From Enterovibrio norvegicus FF-33 (GTDB lineage: Bacteria > Pseudomonadota > Gammaproteobacteria > Enterobacterales > Vibrionaceae), in NCBI RefSeq assembly GCF_000286835.2, contig NZ_AJYD02000038.1, positions 671,056 to 735,055 of the forward strand: a DNA stretch of 64,000 nucleotides, in the 5' to 3' direction. A program made the position numbers and the translations under genes. The notes under the pieces were generated by a model. The model was given only the letters and a program-made list of their open reading frames with translations. It made no database searches and was not told the DNA's origin. Positions 8,285 through 16,905 of this stretch are shown here, piece by piece; positions within the stretch are counted from its first letter, which is position 1; each line of letters starts with the position of its first letter.

Positions 8285-9943
8285 CTATAGCGGTTCGAGT
8301 TTGATTTCTTTTCCGTTAGTCACCATCTTGCAAGCACCATATTCATTGGTTAGATCAATAGAGGTATCGCCAATTTGGCAATGTGCGCCAGGGAAACTGT
8401 TTTTAAACACCTCAATAGAGTAACGGCGATAGAGTGTGTTTAACTCTGACGCACTGCTATCCATGAGTGCTTTGATTTCAGCGATGCGTTCAAAGTGATG
8501 AGTTTTAGTCCAAGAGAGACGCTCAATCAATTCATCCGGTCTTTTGTGTGCTGGCTGCTGAAGTAACTTCATTTCAGCGTCTTTCACTTTCATCAACTGC
8601 TCATGTTCATGATCGAGCTCTTTTGACAGGTTAAGTGTTCCCTGCATGAGTTCTCCCAATCCTGTAAAAGCATGAATGTAGGTATGGACACCGGAAGCTG
8701 CGCCTAACGTAACGACTTGTACACCGCCCAACGCCACGTGCTTGCCGCCTGTCAATGTTCCCGTGCGCTTCATCTGATCACAAATGATAAGGTTGCCCTC
8801 GGTGATCGTGGTGCAATGCATCGCATGCTGACTAATGGTGATATCTTCTTTGGCTTCAATTTTTGTGTACTGAGCAAATTTCGCTACAACTGACCCTTTT
8901 GCCTTAATAACGGTTGTGATTTCTTGGTCTGACTGTACTTGCCTTCCCAGAATGCCATTGTGAATGACAATGTCACCACCCGCTTCAAGTATCGCCGATT
9001 CTACAACACCCCCCACAGTGATAGAGCCAGTGGCTTGAACTTTCATTCCTGAGTTAACGTCGCCATTGATAACAACGCTACCTTCAAAATCGACGTGACC
9101 TGTTGCAACCGTTACCGACTTCATGCAAAGCGCGTTGTCCACTTCTACACCATCAGGATGCAATATTGGCATTCCGGTGGTATCAGAAACAATCACATTT
9201 TCATCATTTGGGCTGTAATTACTACCAGGGTAGAGCTTAAGGGGGATGTTTTTACCTGGCGTTGTAGCCAAAATTTCTCCCGTGACACGGAACCCTTCAA
9301 TACCTTTGGTTGAAGGAATACGCTTCGCAAGAGGTTGACCTTCTTGTACCGTGACCATCTTACCGAGATCACGCATATCAACAGTGCCATCCTCGCGCTG
9401 CTGCGGACGCAGTACGCGAGCTTTACTGTCCTGCACGAGGTAAGCAAGCTTCGAATCCTCGCCTGGCGTTGGCCATTTACCTGCTGCAATGGGGACTTCT
9501 AAGAATTCGCCTGGTTTGAGGCGTGATGACGCTGTCAGCAACTTCTGCAGCGTTTGTTTTTTGACACCGCGAACGATCTGCTCTTTCTTCAGAGAAGTCA
9601 GCAAATCATTCCCTTTAATTGGGTTACCACCGCAGGCACCACTAACACGCAAAAAAGCTGTCATTTTCTGATCGTCAAAGCGCGCACTCACCGTCGCATC
9701 GCGACGCTCAGCCACAACGACATCATCAGGCTCCCCTTTCCATTCCTCATTAGACGCATTCATCTTATCGAGAACAGAATCTATTGTTTCGTCAAAACGA
9801 AAAAAGCTGGCCACACTATTCTCTTTGAGCCAGTCAACAATATGTTTCTTCTCTATGCGGGGCGCATCTTCCTCTGCCTTTGGCACTACGGTCATATATA
9901 CCCTGCGACCATCATTCGATAGCCGCAAAAGCTGCTGCAGCAT
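8285..9943 (-). CDS. FapA-family (DUF342) protein
   Basis: A 552-residue soluble protein of the FapA/DUF342 family, proteins with a right-handed beta-helix core and a C-terminal coiled coil, named after a flagellar-assembly regulator and often linked to polar landmarks. The N-terminal region (about 1-230) is variable. The central part (about 260-440) has the repetitive Gly/Val pattern of the family (VDFEGSVVINGDV, ITVGGVVESA, VIHNGILG). A charged helical stretch follows (about 445-510). AGGGGA lies seven bases before the ATG. No flagellar genes are nearby; it sits between the Lap operon and a PilZ-like gene. The role is unknown. Confidence 0.8.
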   Translation of the reverse strand: MLQQLLRLSNDGRRVYMTVVPKAEEDAPRIEKKHIVDWLKENSVASFFRFDETIDSVLDKMNASNEEWKGEPDDVVVAERRDATVSARFDDQKMTAFLRVSGACGGNPIKGNDLLTSLKKEQIVRGVKKQTLQKLLTASSRLKPGEFLEVPIAAGKWPTPGEDSKLAYLVQDSKARVLRPQQREDGTVDMRDLGKMVTVQEGQPLAKRIPSTKGIEGFRVTGEILATTPGKNIPLKLYPGSNYSPNDENVIVSDTTGMPILHPDGVEVDNALCMKSVTVATGHVDFEGSVVINGDVNSGMKVQATGSITVGGVVESAILEAGGDIVIHNGILGRQVQSDQEITTVIKAKGSVVAKFAQYTKIEAKEDITISQHAMHCTTITEGNLIICDQMKRTGTLTGGKHVALGGVQVVTLGAASGVHTYIHAFTGLGELMQGTLNLSKELDHEHEQLMKVKDAEMKLLQQPAHKRPDELIERLSWTKTHHFERIAEIKALMDSSASELNTLYRRYSIEVFKNSFPGAHCQIGDTSIDLTNEYGACKMVTNGKEIKLEPL

Positions 9944-10242
9944 GTAATCCCCTAAATTAGAACATTAAAAATACGAACTAACATCACATTCCCATTGTAC
10001 CAAGATGAAACACCTAGAAAGAATCACCTCTAAGGGCAAGTTAGAATCAGATCGCATTAAAAAGATAACAGACAACTCGTTTAAGATACGCATGTCATAT
10101 AAATGAATTATAGAGAGTTTTAGTCATTGTGGTGCAACAGAATACGCATTAATCGCCGCAATTCAGACATAAAAAAAGCACACTCTTCAAGTGTGCCATT
10201 TAAATCAGTAAGTTACTTATTATTAACGACTTCGTTTTATTG
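9944..10242. other. Intergenic region between PilZ-like and FapA-family genes
   Basis: About 300 bp holding the promoter region of the minus-strand FapA-family gene and the terminator of the PilZ-like gene (10171-10196). I see no further gene, and no clear operator. Confidence 0.6.
10171..10196 (-). terminator. Rho-independent terminator after the PilZ-like gene
   Basis: On the minus strand GCACACT-TGAAG-AGTGTGC is followed by seven Ts, starting about 47 bp past the stop of the PilZ-like gene. Confidence 0.85.
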
Positions 10243-10632
10243 CTAAGGTGACAAGGTATGATGGGTCTCATCCGATAACCACTCATCTAAACTAAACCCG
10301 TAACGGTATTTTCCATCTTCATGACTTTTACGATAAACGAGACTGCCTTTCAGTTGCGGCTCATCGGCGACTTTGAGAAAACATACCGCATCTAAATCAA
10401 TGTCATGATCTGCGACCAAGCCTAAACCACTTCGGCTAACGTCTCGAATGATGACACGATGTCCAAACTCACTTTCTTCATGCTCGATATCTATATGATG
10501 TGGGGCGACATGCAAGCGCGCATGAATACCGCCATTTCCCAACTCAACACGTTCTTGGAATCGCTTGCATTCACTTTCACCGCCAGACTTTTCTATTAAT
10601 ACATCACACAGTTTTTCATATTCTTTTGTCAT
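10243..10632 (-). CDS. PilZ-like domain protein
   Basis: A 129-residue soluble protein with a PilZ-like C-terminal barrel: the DVSRSGLGL segment fits the D/NxSxxG half of the c-di-GMP motif. A convincing RxxxR half is not obvious upstream, so binding is uncertain. The start at 10632 (MTKEYEK) is preferred over an upstream in-frame ATG because AGAGG precedes it at normal spacing. Single-gene unit with its own terminator. Together with LapD it suggests c-di-GMP control in this part of the chromosome. Family call is moderate; function is inferred. Confidence 0.65.
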   Translation of the reverse strand: MTKEYEKLCDVLIEKSGGESECKRFQERVELGNGGIHARLHVAPHHIDIEHEESEFGHRVIIRDVSRSGLGLVADHDIDLDAVCFLKVADEPQLKGSLVYRKSHEDGKYRYGFSLDEWLSDETHHTLSP

Positions 10633-10760
10633 ACTGGCCTCTACCCTGCTACCCAACAAGTCGTATAGTAGCAATCTTGTAGTATATTCGCGTTTCGTTA
10701 CACCGTTTGTATTGAAAGCTAGACGTATCTGTTCTTAAAATCATCCCCCCTAATTTCAGC

Positions 10761-10775
10761 TTTACAGTGTAAATC
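10761..10775. other. parS: parS2 centromere site
   Basis: CTTTACAGTGTAAAT is an exact match to the parS2 consensus. It ends 2 bp before the stop of the PHP gene, in the gap between two tandem minus-strand genes. Confidence 0.9.
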
Positions 10776-10777
10776 GC

Positions 10778-11527
10778 TTAGCGATTCATATTTTCCAATA
10801 CACGCTTTCTTCGGATCGATTGACGCTTGGCAATGTACTCTTCAAACAAGGTAACGTCGCTAGTGATAATCTGATCTTTGGACAGACCTACTGTTTTTAT
10901 CATCTCTGCCACGCTAGACAGCTGGCCAACGTTGTTAGCAAAATGGGCATCAGAACCAGTTGTTACCCAAGCGCCATATTCTTTTGCTAACGCAGCGATA
11001 ATTAGACAATTTGGTTCGCTGCCCTTTCGAGAACCATTCAATGACGAATTATTTAATTCAATCGCGACACCCGAATTGGCGGCTTCTCGGACCACAGCCT
11101 CAGCATCAATGGGATAAGACGGATTTCCCGAATGCGCAATCGCATCAACACGCTCTGTTTTTATCGCATTAATGATAGCTTGAGTATGGGATTTCAAATC
11201 TGTAGCGCGGAACACCGCCTCATGCAAACTGGCATTTACCCACTCTAGTTCGCCATAGACATAGATTGGCATGTCGAGCTCACCATCAACATTAAGAATG
11301 TTAGCTTCAACGCCACGTAACAGTCGCACACCACTTAACGTATCTGGTAACACGCGTTGATTGACAAAGTGCCAATGATGCGGGGCGCCGGGCATTTTGC
11401 TCGCATGGTCGGTGACACACATATAGAGCAAACCTGCCTCAGCCGCAGCCTGCGCATTTTCTATCACCGTACTATAAGCGTGTCCACTTGCCAGCGTATG
11501 TGTGTGGGTGTCGGCGATAAATTTCAT
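10778..11527 (-). CDS. PHP-domain phosphatase/hydrolase, YcdX family
   Basis: A 249-residue trinuclear-metal phosphoesterase of the PHP superfamily. The first metal motif is DTHTH (His8, His10), followed by His16 in SGHAYS. Further ligands are visible in VTDHASKMP (about 38-46), the conserved Glu in RGVEAN, IAHSGNP, and TGSDAHF near the C-terminus. The length matches YcdX (about 245). Its start overlaps the tmcA stop by 4 bp (ATGA), so the two are co-translated. The natural substrate of this family is poorly known; a link to tRNA or nucleotide metabolism through tmcA is only suggestive. Confidence 0.85.
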   Translation of the reverse strand: MKFIADTHTHTLASGHAYSTVIENAQAAAEAGLLYMCVTDHASKMPGAPHHWHFVNQRVLPDTLSGVRLLRGVEANILNVDGELDMPIYVYGELEWVNASLHEAVFRATDLKSHTQAIINAIKTERVDAIAHSGNPSYPIDAEAVVREAANSGVAIELNNSSLNGSRKGSEPNCLIIAALAKEYGAWVTTGSDAHFANNVGQLSSVAEMIKTVGLSKDQIITSDVTLFEEYIAKRQSIRRKRVLENMNR

Positions 11528-13641
11528 TCGATTTCCTTTTCGTTAGTTGGTAGTTGTGTTGCAACCCAATGACGAATGGACGCTTCAGTGTCTTTCCGTC
11601 CTTGGTAGCCGAAAACTTCAGCCACTTCTTTCCAGGAGCGACGTTGTAAGACACGCATAATGAGTGCGCAACATTGCATTTGATCAGTTTCGGGGTCATC
11701 TCGAGTAGCCAACCAATGAACAAACCACACCCACAGACTCCCAGTGACGAGATCATAACCTAGTGCACCATTGGCAAAAAGGGCAACCTGCTTGAGCATC
11801 TGCTCACTGGGCGGCTTAATATCTATCGAAGAAAACAAAAGTTGTGCGACAAGCGTAGGTTCAATAGTGGAAAACTGCTCGTTAAGTTGGTGCGGGAAAT
11901 TCGTGCTGAACAAAGAGTGCAGGTCCCCAATCCATTCAAGCGAACAAGCCAATGGTTTAATCAATTGCAGCGAGTATGTGCCACTGGCAGCATCCCTCTG
12001 CACACCCAAGCGAGCAGGCAGATACCCCATTGACGACCAAAACTGCCAAAGTTCACTATTCGCCCCAAAACTGGTGCCAACAATAGTAATGTCACTTCTT
12101 TTTGCAATCTGCTCTACTGAAGCAATTAGCGCGTGTCCGATCCCTTGCTGACGGCAGGAAGGAAGCACAGCGACGCGGGTAATACGAAGCAGTGAATCGG
12201 TAAGAGCATCGAGTGTTCCCGTATGTGTCGCCAGACTTTGCGCCAAAAGATGGCCACGAAGACGGCGCTTACCGCTCACAACCTCTTTTGCCAACGCTTC
12301 ATCAAAGCCGCCTTCTCGTTGCGCTAATGCCACACCAACTGCAACATCTCCTCGGAATGCGACCAACACAGATTGGTTCTCACCATCCAGTAATTGAACC
12401 AGGTCATTCGGTGATGTTTGGTAATGCGCACTCACTAACAATGAAAACACTTGCTTCAACAGCCCTTCATCAGCAGAGAGTTCACTGTTAGAGATTTCGC
12501 GAATGACTACGTCAGTAATCACAAGAGGCAAATACGGCTCGGCATCGAAAAGAAAAGTAGCAAATAACCACGCTTCAAGCGGATCATTTTCCGCCCAACG
12601 CACTGGTGCTTTGAGCCTGATTTCTTTCCATCCTTTCGCTTTGGCATCCAGCATCGATCTAAAACGGGTACTGAACGCCCGCCCTGTTCCCTCGTAGCCG
12701 TGTTCTGTCGACGAAAATACAATTCGGCTATAACATTTGAGTATTTGTCCAAGCATCGGTAAGGGAATAGCAGCCGCTTCGTCAATCATCAATAGATCGC
12801 ATTCTGGCGTTTCTTGAAGTAGAGCGTCTGGCGCAACAAACAGCAGCTCACTGCCATTTTCAGCTACATAGCCATATTTGTTTTTGCGTAGCAGCGGAGT
12901 ATTTTGCAATGAAGATTGACGCGCTGCGTGTTGAAACAAAGTATCGACGTTAGCCACAGACGGAGAGGTCACCACGATGCGTTTTTTACTGCAATGCATG
13001 ATAGAGGCAGCCGCCATCCCCATTGTAGAGGACTTACCTCGTCCCCTATCAGCAACCAAAAGCGCGGGACGACGCCGATGTCCTGACAACACACGTTCGA
13101 TTGCATCAATTGCCTTAACCTGATCAGGCGTTGTGACGGTGTCCAATCGCGGTAAGATCTCTCGAGTGTCTGAGAGAGTTAACGTAGGCATAGAGATAAA
13201 GCCAGATTGGCAGATCGTCGCTGCATTTGCATGAGAAGCAAATGACAGAAAGCGATCGCGGAAAAGTGATTCATTTTTTTGTGGTTCATCACCATCACCC
13301 ACAAGAAACAGGAGTAGTTCCCCACCTTTGATGCAACCACTAATCGCGCATATCTTTTCGACATCAATGTGCTGGCGAACATCAAGCGCGAGCGTGTGGG
13401 TTTCTTGCCCTAATAGTTGCTTAGCTTGTCGCCAAAAAAGGCGATCAGGAAAATCCCAATCATCGCTAACCAAAGTGATATTTGGCAACGCGTTAAGCAA
13501 CAAAGACAAAAAATCTTGGTCGCCACTTACAAAGACAGGAATGCGCACGTAATCGCGTTGAGCCATTGCATGTAGGGAAAGTAGAGTAGAGATAGGATCA
13601 GAAGCCACAGTGTCGCCATTCATCATCGATAACGGTTTCAT
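11524..13641 (-). CDS. tmcA: TmcA, tRNA(Met) cytidine acetyltransferase
   Basis: Uses acetyl-CoA and ATP to make N4-acetylcytidine at position 34 of elongator tRNA-Met. The 705-residue length fits. Domains in order: N-terminal DUF1726-like region (about 1-165), RNA-helicase-like ATPase with Walker A GRGKSS (200-205) and LLMIDEAAAIPLP (about 280-292), GNAT acetyltransferase with RQQGIGHALI (about 485-494), and a C-terminal tRNA-binding region. The first ATG is taken as the start; no strong ribosome-binding site precedes it. It overlaps the downstream PHP gene by 4 bp. Confidence 0.92.
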   Translation of the reverse strand: MKPLSMMNGDTVASDPISTLLSLHAMAQRDYVRIPVFVSGDQDFLSLLLNALPNITLVSDDWDFPDRLFWRQAKQLLGQETHTLALDVRQHIDVEKICAISGCIKGGELLLFLVGDGDEPQKNESLFRDRFLSFASHANAATICQSGFISMPTLTLSDTREILPRLDTVTTPDQVKAIDAIERVLSGHRRRPALLVADRGRGKSSTMGMAAASIMHCSKKRIVVTSPSVANVDTLFQHAARQSSLQNTPLLRKNKYGYVAENGSELLFVAPDALLQETPECDLLMIDEAAAIPLPMLGQILKCYSRIVFSSTEHGYEGTGRAFSTRFRSMLDAKAKGWKEIRLKAPVRWAENDPLEAWLFATFLFDAEPYLPLVITDVVIREISNSELSADEGLLKQVFSLLVSAHYQTSPNDLVQLLDGENQSVLVAFRGDVAVGVALAQREGGFDEALAKEVVSGKRRLRGHLLAQSLATHTGTLDALTDSLLRITRVAVLPSCRQQGIGHALIASVEQIAKRSDITIVGTSFGANSELWQFWSSMGYLPARLGVQRDAASGTYSLQLIKPLACSLEWIGDLHSLFSTNFPHQLNEQFSTIEPTLVAQLLFSSIDIKPPSEQMLKQVALFANGALGYDLVTGSLWVWFVHWLATRDDPETDQMQCCALIMRVLQRRSWKEVAEVFGYQGRKDTEASIRHWVATQLPTNEKEIE

Positions 13642-13664
13642 GATACCGGAACACTGCTGGATTC

Positions 13665-13694
13665 AAAAAAAAACGTGCCAAAAGGCACGTTTTT
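13665..13694 (-). terminator. Rho-independent terminator of parA2-parB2
   Basis: On the minus strand a perfect hairpin (arms AAAAACGTGCC and GGCACGTTTTT, four-base loop) ends in nine Ts, starting 19 bp past the parB2 stop. It separates parAB from tmcA. Confidence 0.9.
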
Positions 13695-13712
13695 GTCAAA
13701 ACGTATAAGACG

Positions 13713-14681
13713 TTACGCGAGTCGAGATTGAATAAAGTCGAGTATCGCCGAAGCGTCTTCTTCACTCATCTTTTTGAGATTAATGGCCAGAGAATCACCT
13801 TTACGGCGGTAACTCGCTCGGCCTTTGACGAGCTCTGTAGATGGCGCTTCTGGCTTAGCGGCTTTAGGCTTCAATGCATCAGACCATTGTTCCAGAATCA
13901 GCGTCACTTCGCGCGTAATACGACTAACACCTGCTGCATCGACAGTCTGCCAAACAGGCGACTCAGCAAGTTTCGCTAGGAACGCTGCTTGTTCTTCATC
14001 TGTTAGCGAGAAAAACAGACGGTGAAGTTTCACAATGGTTGGTCGACCTAGCTCACCAACACTCGGGTAGGCCTGCAAAAGCGGAAGAGGCAATGCCGCC
14101 GCTTTCAATGCACCACTCACCAAAGCCTCACTACATTGACAGACCTTAGCGAGTTCTTTTTGATCCAGCACTTCGCCTCGGTCAAGCATGGTTTGCATTT
14201 CTTTACCACGCTCGAAAAGAGACAACGGTTTATGTGCATTCGCAACATCAGACAAGAACTTCGCATGCTTGCTGTTGATGCCTTTGGCGACATAAACAAG
14301 AAAATCTTGGTTCGCCAAAATACAAGACATACGACGGCGGCTACCGTCGAGGACTTCAATCTTGTTACCTTCAAGCCAGCGACCAACAGCAGGGTATTGC
14401 TGCCCACGATCTTTCAGCGTCACCAAAATGTCTGACAGGGCAAGTTCGTTCAAAAACGATTGTTCGCGTGCATTTTCTGCAAACACTGATGTACGTGATA
14501 CCACGTCAGCCGATGCAACACGCACCAATTCAAATTCTACGGTCGCTTCACCCGCCACAGACAATTCAATAACAGTCGCTTTTTCTGACGCTGCTTTTTG
14601 AGCTTCTTGCGCAGTGGTTGCGCGTCGCTTGTCAGCCTTGCCAAACAAACGAGCATTTAGTTCAGAGGTTTTAATGGCCAT
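13713..14681 (-). CDS. parB2: ParB2, chromosome 2 partition protein
   Basis: CTP-dependent centromere-binding clamp that loads at parS2 and spreads. The 322-residue product has a ParB N-terminal nuclease-fold region with the arginine patch DGSRRRMSC (about 111-119), a central helix-turn-helix domain (about 155-215, DQKELAKVCQCSEALVSGALKAA) and a C-terminal plasmid-type dimer domain. It resembles plasmid P1/Vibrio chromosome-2 ParB, not chromosome-1 ParB. It starts 4 bp after parA2 ends, with CAGGAG of the ribosome-binding site inside the parA2 stop region. Six exact parS2 sites in the window support the assignment. Confidence 0.95.
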   Translation of the reverse strand: MAIKTSELNARLFGKADKRRATTAQEAQKAASEKATVIELSVAGEATVEFELVRVASADVVSRTSVFAENAREQSFLNELALSDILVTLKDRGQQYPAVGRWLEGNKIEVLDGSRRRMSCILANQDFLVYVAKGINSKHAKFLSDVANAHKPLSLFERGKEMQTMLDRGEVLDQKELAKVCQCSEALVSGALKAAALPLPLLQAYPSVGELGRPTIVKLHRLFFSLTDEEQAAFLAKLAESPVWQTVDAAGVSRITREVTLILEQWSDALKPKAAKPEAPSTELVKGRASYRRKGDSLAINLKKMSEEDASAILDFIQSRLA

Positions 14682-14685
14682 TTAA

Positions 14686-15894
14686 TCACTCCTGATTGCG
14701 TTGCGACCAGTGACTGTGAAGCACACGCTCAAGCTCCAGTCCTGCACGATGAACCGCTTCTTGCGCGGTAGACAGCGTTTTTTTACCACCTTCAAAATCT
14801 TGTGAAGTTAGATCAAACACCGTGCTGTAGGTGTCTGCACAGGTTTCAAATGCACGGCTACGCGGAATCGTTGCCATCATCACTTGATCACCCAACAGAT
14901 AATTCATTTCTGTTAATACCGATACCTGTTTCTTATTGTCGTCTTCAAACATGGTTGGTACCAGTCGAACAAACTCCAATCCAGGCCAGTCTTCTGGGAA
15001 CATCTCGTAAACGGTCGGCAAATGCTGGAAGAAATTCACTGTCGATGCCCAGTCAAGGCGCTTCGCGGCGCAAGGAATAAGCAATGCATTTGAAGCATAC
15101 ATTGCATTCCATACTAGAGGATCAATGTGTGGTCCGGTATCTACCATGATCACATCAAATTCATCTGCAATCTTATCAATCACTTTTTCTTGCAGGAGTC
15201 TGACAATGTCCAAAGAACCATTGGTTGCTAGATTTTGCCAAGCTTCTGCATTGAACATGGCATCTTCAGGAAAAGCAGCGATCGTTTTCAAGTTCGGGTA
15301 CTGTGTCGATAACAGTACGTTCTTCATCATGAACTCTTTATCGGCTTCTTGTGGTGTGTTCTCCAACATGACATCGACAGCAGAATAGATACCCTCCTGC
15401 TCTGTCACGCTGATCTGCGGATTAAGGAAAAGACGTAGCGACCCCTGTGGGTCAAGGTCAATCAAGCAAATACGGTATCGCTTTTCCAGATTCAACGCCA
15501 GACACGCTGCCAAATGCACCGCACTCATTGATTTACCGGTGCCGCCTTTTTGGTTCTGAATATTGATCACCCAAGGCTTGTGGTTTGCACCTTTACCTTG
15601 ATAGAAAGCCGGCATCTTTGCCGATTCCATGATCTGGTGTGCTTCATCTAAAGTAATAGAATAATGATTGGCGTTGTTCTTGGTAAACTGATGCCCCGCC
15701 TCTTCCATTCGAGTGATCGCTTCATCAAGTTTACGACGCGTCAATCCTGATCGAGTTTCCATTAAGGCTTTTGACATTGGAGGGAACAATTGGTCGTGAC
15801 GCTCTTCCATCACGATTTCAATTCTGTCCGCCTGCACTTGCTTAGTTTGTTCTGCAATCGACTGCAGGTTTTCTATCGTCTTTTCCCTATTCAT
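14686..15894 (-). CDS. parA2: ParA2, chromosome 2 partition ATPase
   Basis: Walker-type ATPase that moves parS2-ParB2 complexes on the nucleoid. The 402-residue product has an N-terminal winged-helix region (about 35-85) as in P1-type ParA, which also binds the operon's own operator, and a deviant Walker A motif KGGTGKS (116-122), with DLDPQG and VDTGPH as later nucleotide motifs. The sequence closely follows V. cholerae ParA2 as I remember it (for example PPMSKALMETRSGLTRRKLDEA). The start at 15894 (MNREKTIEN) is chosen because it matches that protein; an in-frame ATG at 15909 is possible. Transcribed divergently from rctB, facing away from ori2. Confidence 0.95.
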   Translation of the reverse strand: MNREKTIENLQSIAEQTKQVQADRIEIVMEERHDQLFPPMSKALMETRSGLTRRKLDEAITRMEEAGHQFTKNNANHYSITLDEAHQIMESAKMPAFYQGKGANHKPWVINIQNQKGGTGKSMSAVHLAACLALNLEKRYRICLIDLDPQGSLRLFLNPQISVTEQEGIYSAVDVMLENTPQEADKEFMMKNVLLSTQYPNLKTIAAFPEDAMFNAEAWQNLATNGSLDIVRLLQEKVIDKIADEFDVIMVDTGPHIDPLVWNAMYASNALLIPCAAKRLDWASTVNFFQHLPTVYEMFPEDWPGLEFVRLVPTMFEDDNKKQVSVLTEMNYLLGDQVMMATIPRSRAFETCADTYSTVFDLTSQDFEGGKKTLSTAQEAVHRAGLELERVLHSHWSQRNQE

Positions 15895-16087
15895 TTTTCT
15901 TTTCGCCATAAAAGAGAATTGAAATAAAGTGTACAGCAAATTACAGCACTTACAATAAAAAGCTGAACGGGCTGCTAAATAATTAAGATCATGGTCACTC
16001 TATGGAAAATCAATGAAAAACTGCGCAAAAAAATGTGACTAATCAACGGTAGAATATTCGCACTTTAAAAGTGTTACGGCGTCACCT

Positions 16088-16102
16088 TTTTACATTGTAA
16101 AC
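16088..16102. other. parS: parS2 centromere site inside ori2
   Basis: TTTTACATTGTAAAC matches the parS2 consensus. It lies 34 bp before the first 39-mer, the same kind of arrangement reported in V. cholerae, where ParB2 spreading from an ori2 parS2 site affects RctB control. Confidence 0.92.
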
Positions 16103-16135
16103 CATTAGCTAAAACGGCTAGTACAAAACATCTTC

Positions 16136-16167
16136 CGGAACGGTGTAAAAGGGTGGCTAGATTACGG
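16136..16167 (+). repeat. RctB 39-mer site 1 (32-bp core)
   Basis: Core begins CGGAACGGTG and ends GGCTAGATTACGG. The same start and end elements recur at identical 32-bp spacing at 16493 and 16654. In V. cholerae 39-mers are RctB-bound inhibitory sites. Boundaries are drawn on the shared core, so the full site may extend a few bases each side. Confidence 0.8.
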
Positions 16168-16262
16168 CAAGCGCATTTTGAATATCAAAGTCTGTAATTT
16201 CATCCATAAATATTCTAAAAACGCTGCGCCTCATGCCAAAAATCATCCGAAACCCGTTATCT

Positions 16263-16288
16263 TGATCATCTTTTCGGAACGATGATCA
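16263..16288. repeat. Inverted pair of RctB 11-mer iterons
   Basis: TGATCATCTTT on the plus strand (16263-16273) faces TGATCATCGTT on the minus strand (16278-16288). The outer arms CTTGATCATC (16261-16270) and GATGATCAAG (16281-16290) are perfect inverted repeats around a 10-bp spacer. Confidence 0.8.
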
Positions 16289-16338
16289 AGATAGAGAACA
16301 ATACATGCCATTTTAGGGATGAATGACATCGGTATCCT

Positions 16339-16384
16339 TGATCATCATTCCAGTGCCATAATCACGGTGAAGGAACGATGATCA
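16339..16384. repeat. Second inverted pair of RctB 11-mer iterons
   Basis: TGATCATCATT (plus, 16339-16349) faces TGATCATCGTT (minus, 16374-16384). The arms CCTTGATCATC (16336-16346) and GATGATCAAGG (16377-16387) are perfect inverted repeats separated by 30 bp. Confidence 0.78.
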
Positions 16385-16444
16385 AGGTGTGTTTAAGGGC
16401 AACAAAACAACATATTTACGTGTCGATGGATCTTTGCTTCACGA

Positions 16445-16455
16445 AAAAATGATCA
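16445..16455 (-). repeat. RctB 11-mer iteron
   Basis: TGATCATTTTT on the minus strand, with a central GATC, in the inhibitory part of ori2. A weaker AGATCATGTT copy follows at 16473. Confidence 0.7.
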
Positions 16456-16492
16456 AGTAAAAGTGAAGTGATAGATCATGTTAATGAACGCT

Positions 16493-16524
16493 CGGAACGA
16501 TGGTGGGTAGCGTCTAAATTACGG
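16493..16524 (+). repeat. RctB 39-mer site 2 (32-bp core)
   Basis: Starts CGGAACGATG and ends TAAATTACGG, 32 bp as in site 1 and in the same orientation. The best match to the 29-mer operator, which has the same ends with 10 bp removed. Confidence 0.8.
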
Positions 16525-16634
16525 CTGATGCCTTTTCAACACTGAATCGAACGTAAAATCAGGCACTAAACACACTCGTCTTGAGTATTATAGCCTTGAT
16601 AGCATGATTCAATTGAAATACAGGCTACTCAGCT

Positions 16635-16645
16635 TGATCATTGTT
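16635..16645 (+). repeat. RctB 11-mer iteron
   Basis: TGATCATTGTT with a central GATC, 9 bp before the third 39-mer core. Confidence 0.7.
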
Positions 16646-16653
16646 TCGGGCGT

Positions 16654-16685
16654 CGGACACATATGCATGGCTGACTAAAATACGC
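16654..16685 (+). repeat. RctB 39-mer site 3 (diverged, 32-bp core)
   Basis: Starts CGGACACATA and ends CTAAAATACGC, keeping the 32-bp spacing and orientation of sites 1 and 2 with more substitutions. Confidence 0.65.
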
Positions 16686-16795
16686 TTGTTGCCATTTCAA
16701 TTCCGATATTGAACATACTAAAGAGAGGATATATCGATCAGGAAAGCAGAGTAGGGGTCGGAAAGCATGATAAAACGACTCAAAAGCGCACATTC

Positions 16796-16807
16796 ATGAT
16801 CATCTTT
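16796..16807 (+). repeat. Isolated RctB 12-mer iteron
   Basis: ATGATCATCTTT matches the iteron consensus ATGATCAT..TT but lies 110 bp left of the regular array, outside its phase. Confidence 0.7.
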
Positions 16808-16882
16808 CCGGATGTATTTTGATGAAGATTCATGACGAATACTTCAAACGACGTCTTTATACACACATTTGATAAAAACGTC

Positions 16883-16891
16883 TGTGGATAA
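16883..16891 (-). promoter_or_regulatory. DnaA box of ori2
   Basis: TTATCCACA on the minus strand, a perfect consensus DnaA box, 14 bp before the first arrayed iteron. V. cholerae ori2 has a single DnaA box in the same place. Confidence 0.92.
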
Positions 16892-16905
16892 GCTGTGACA
16901 ATACC

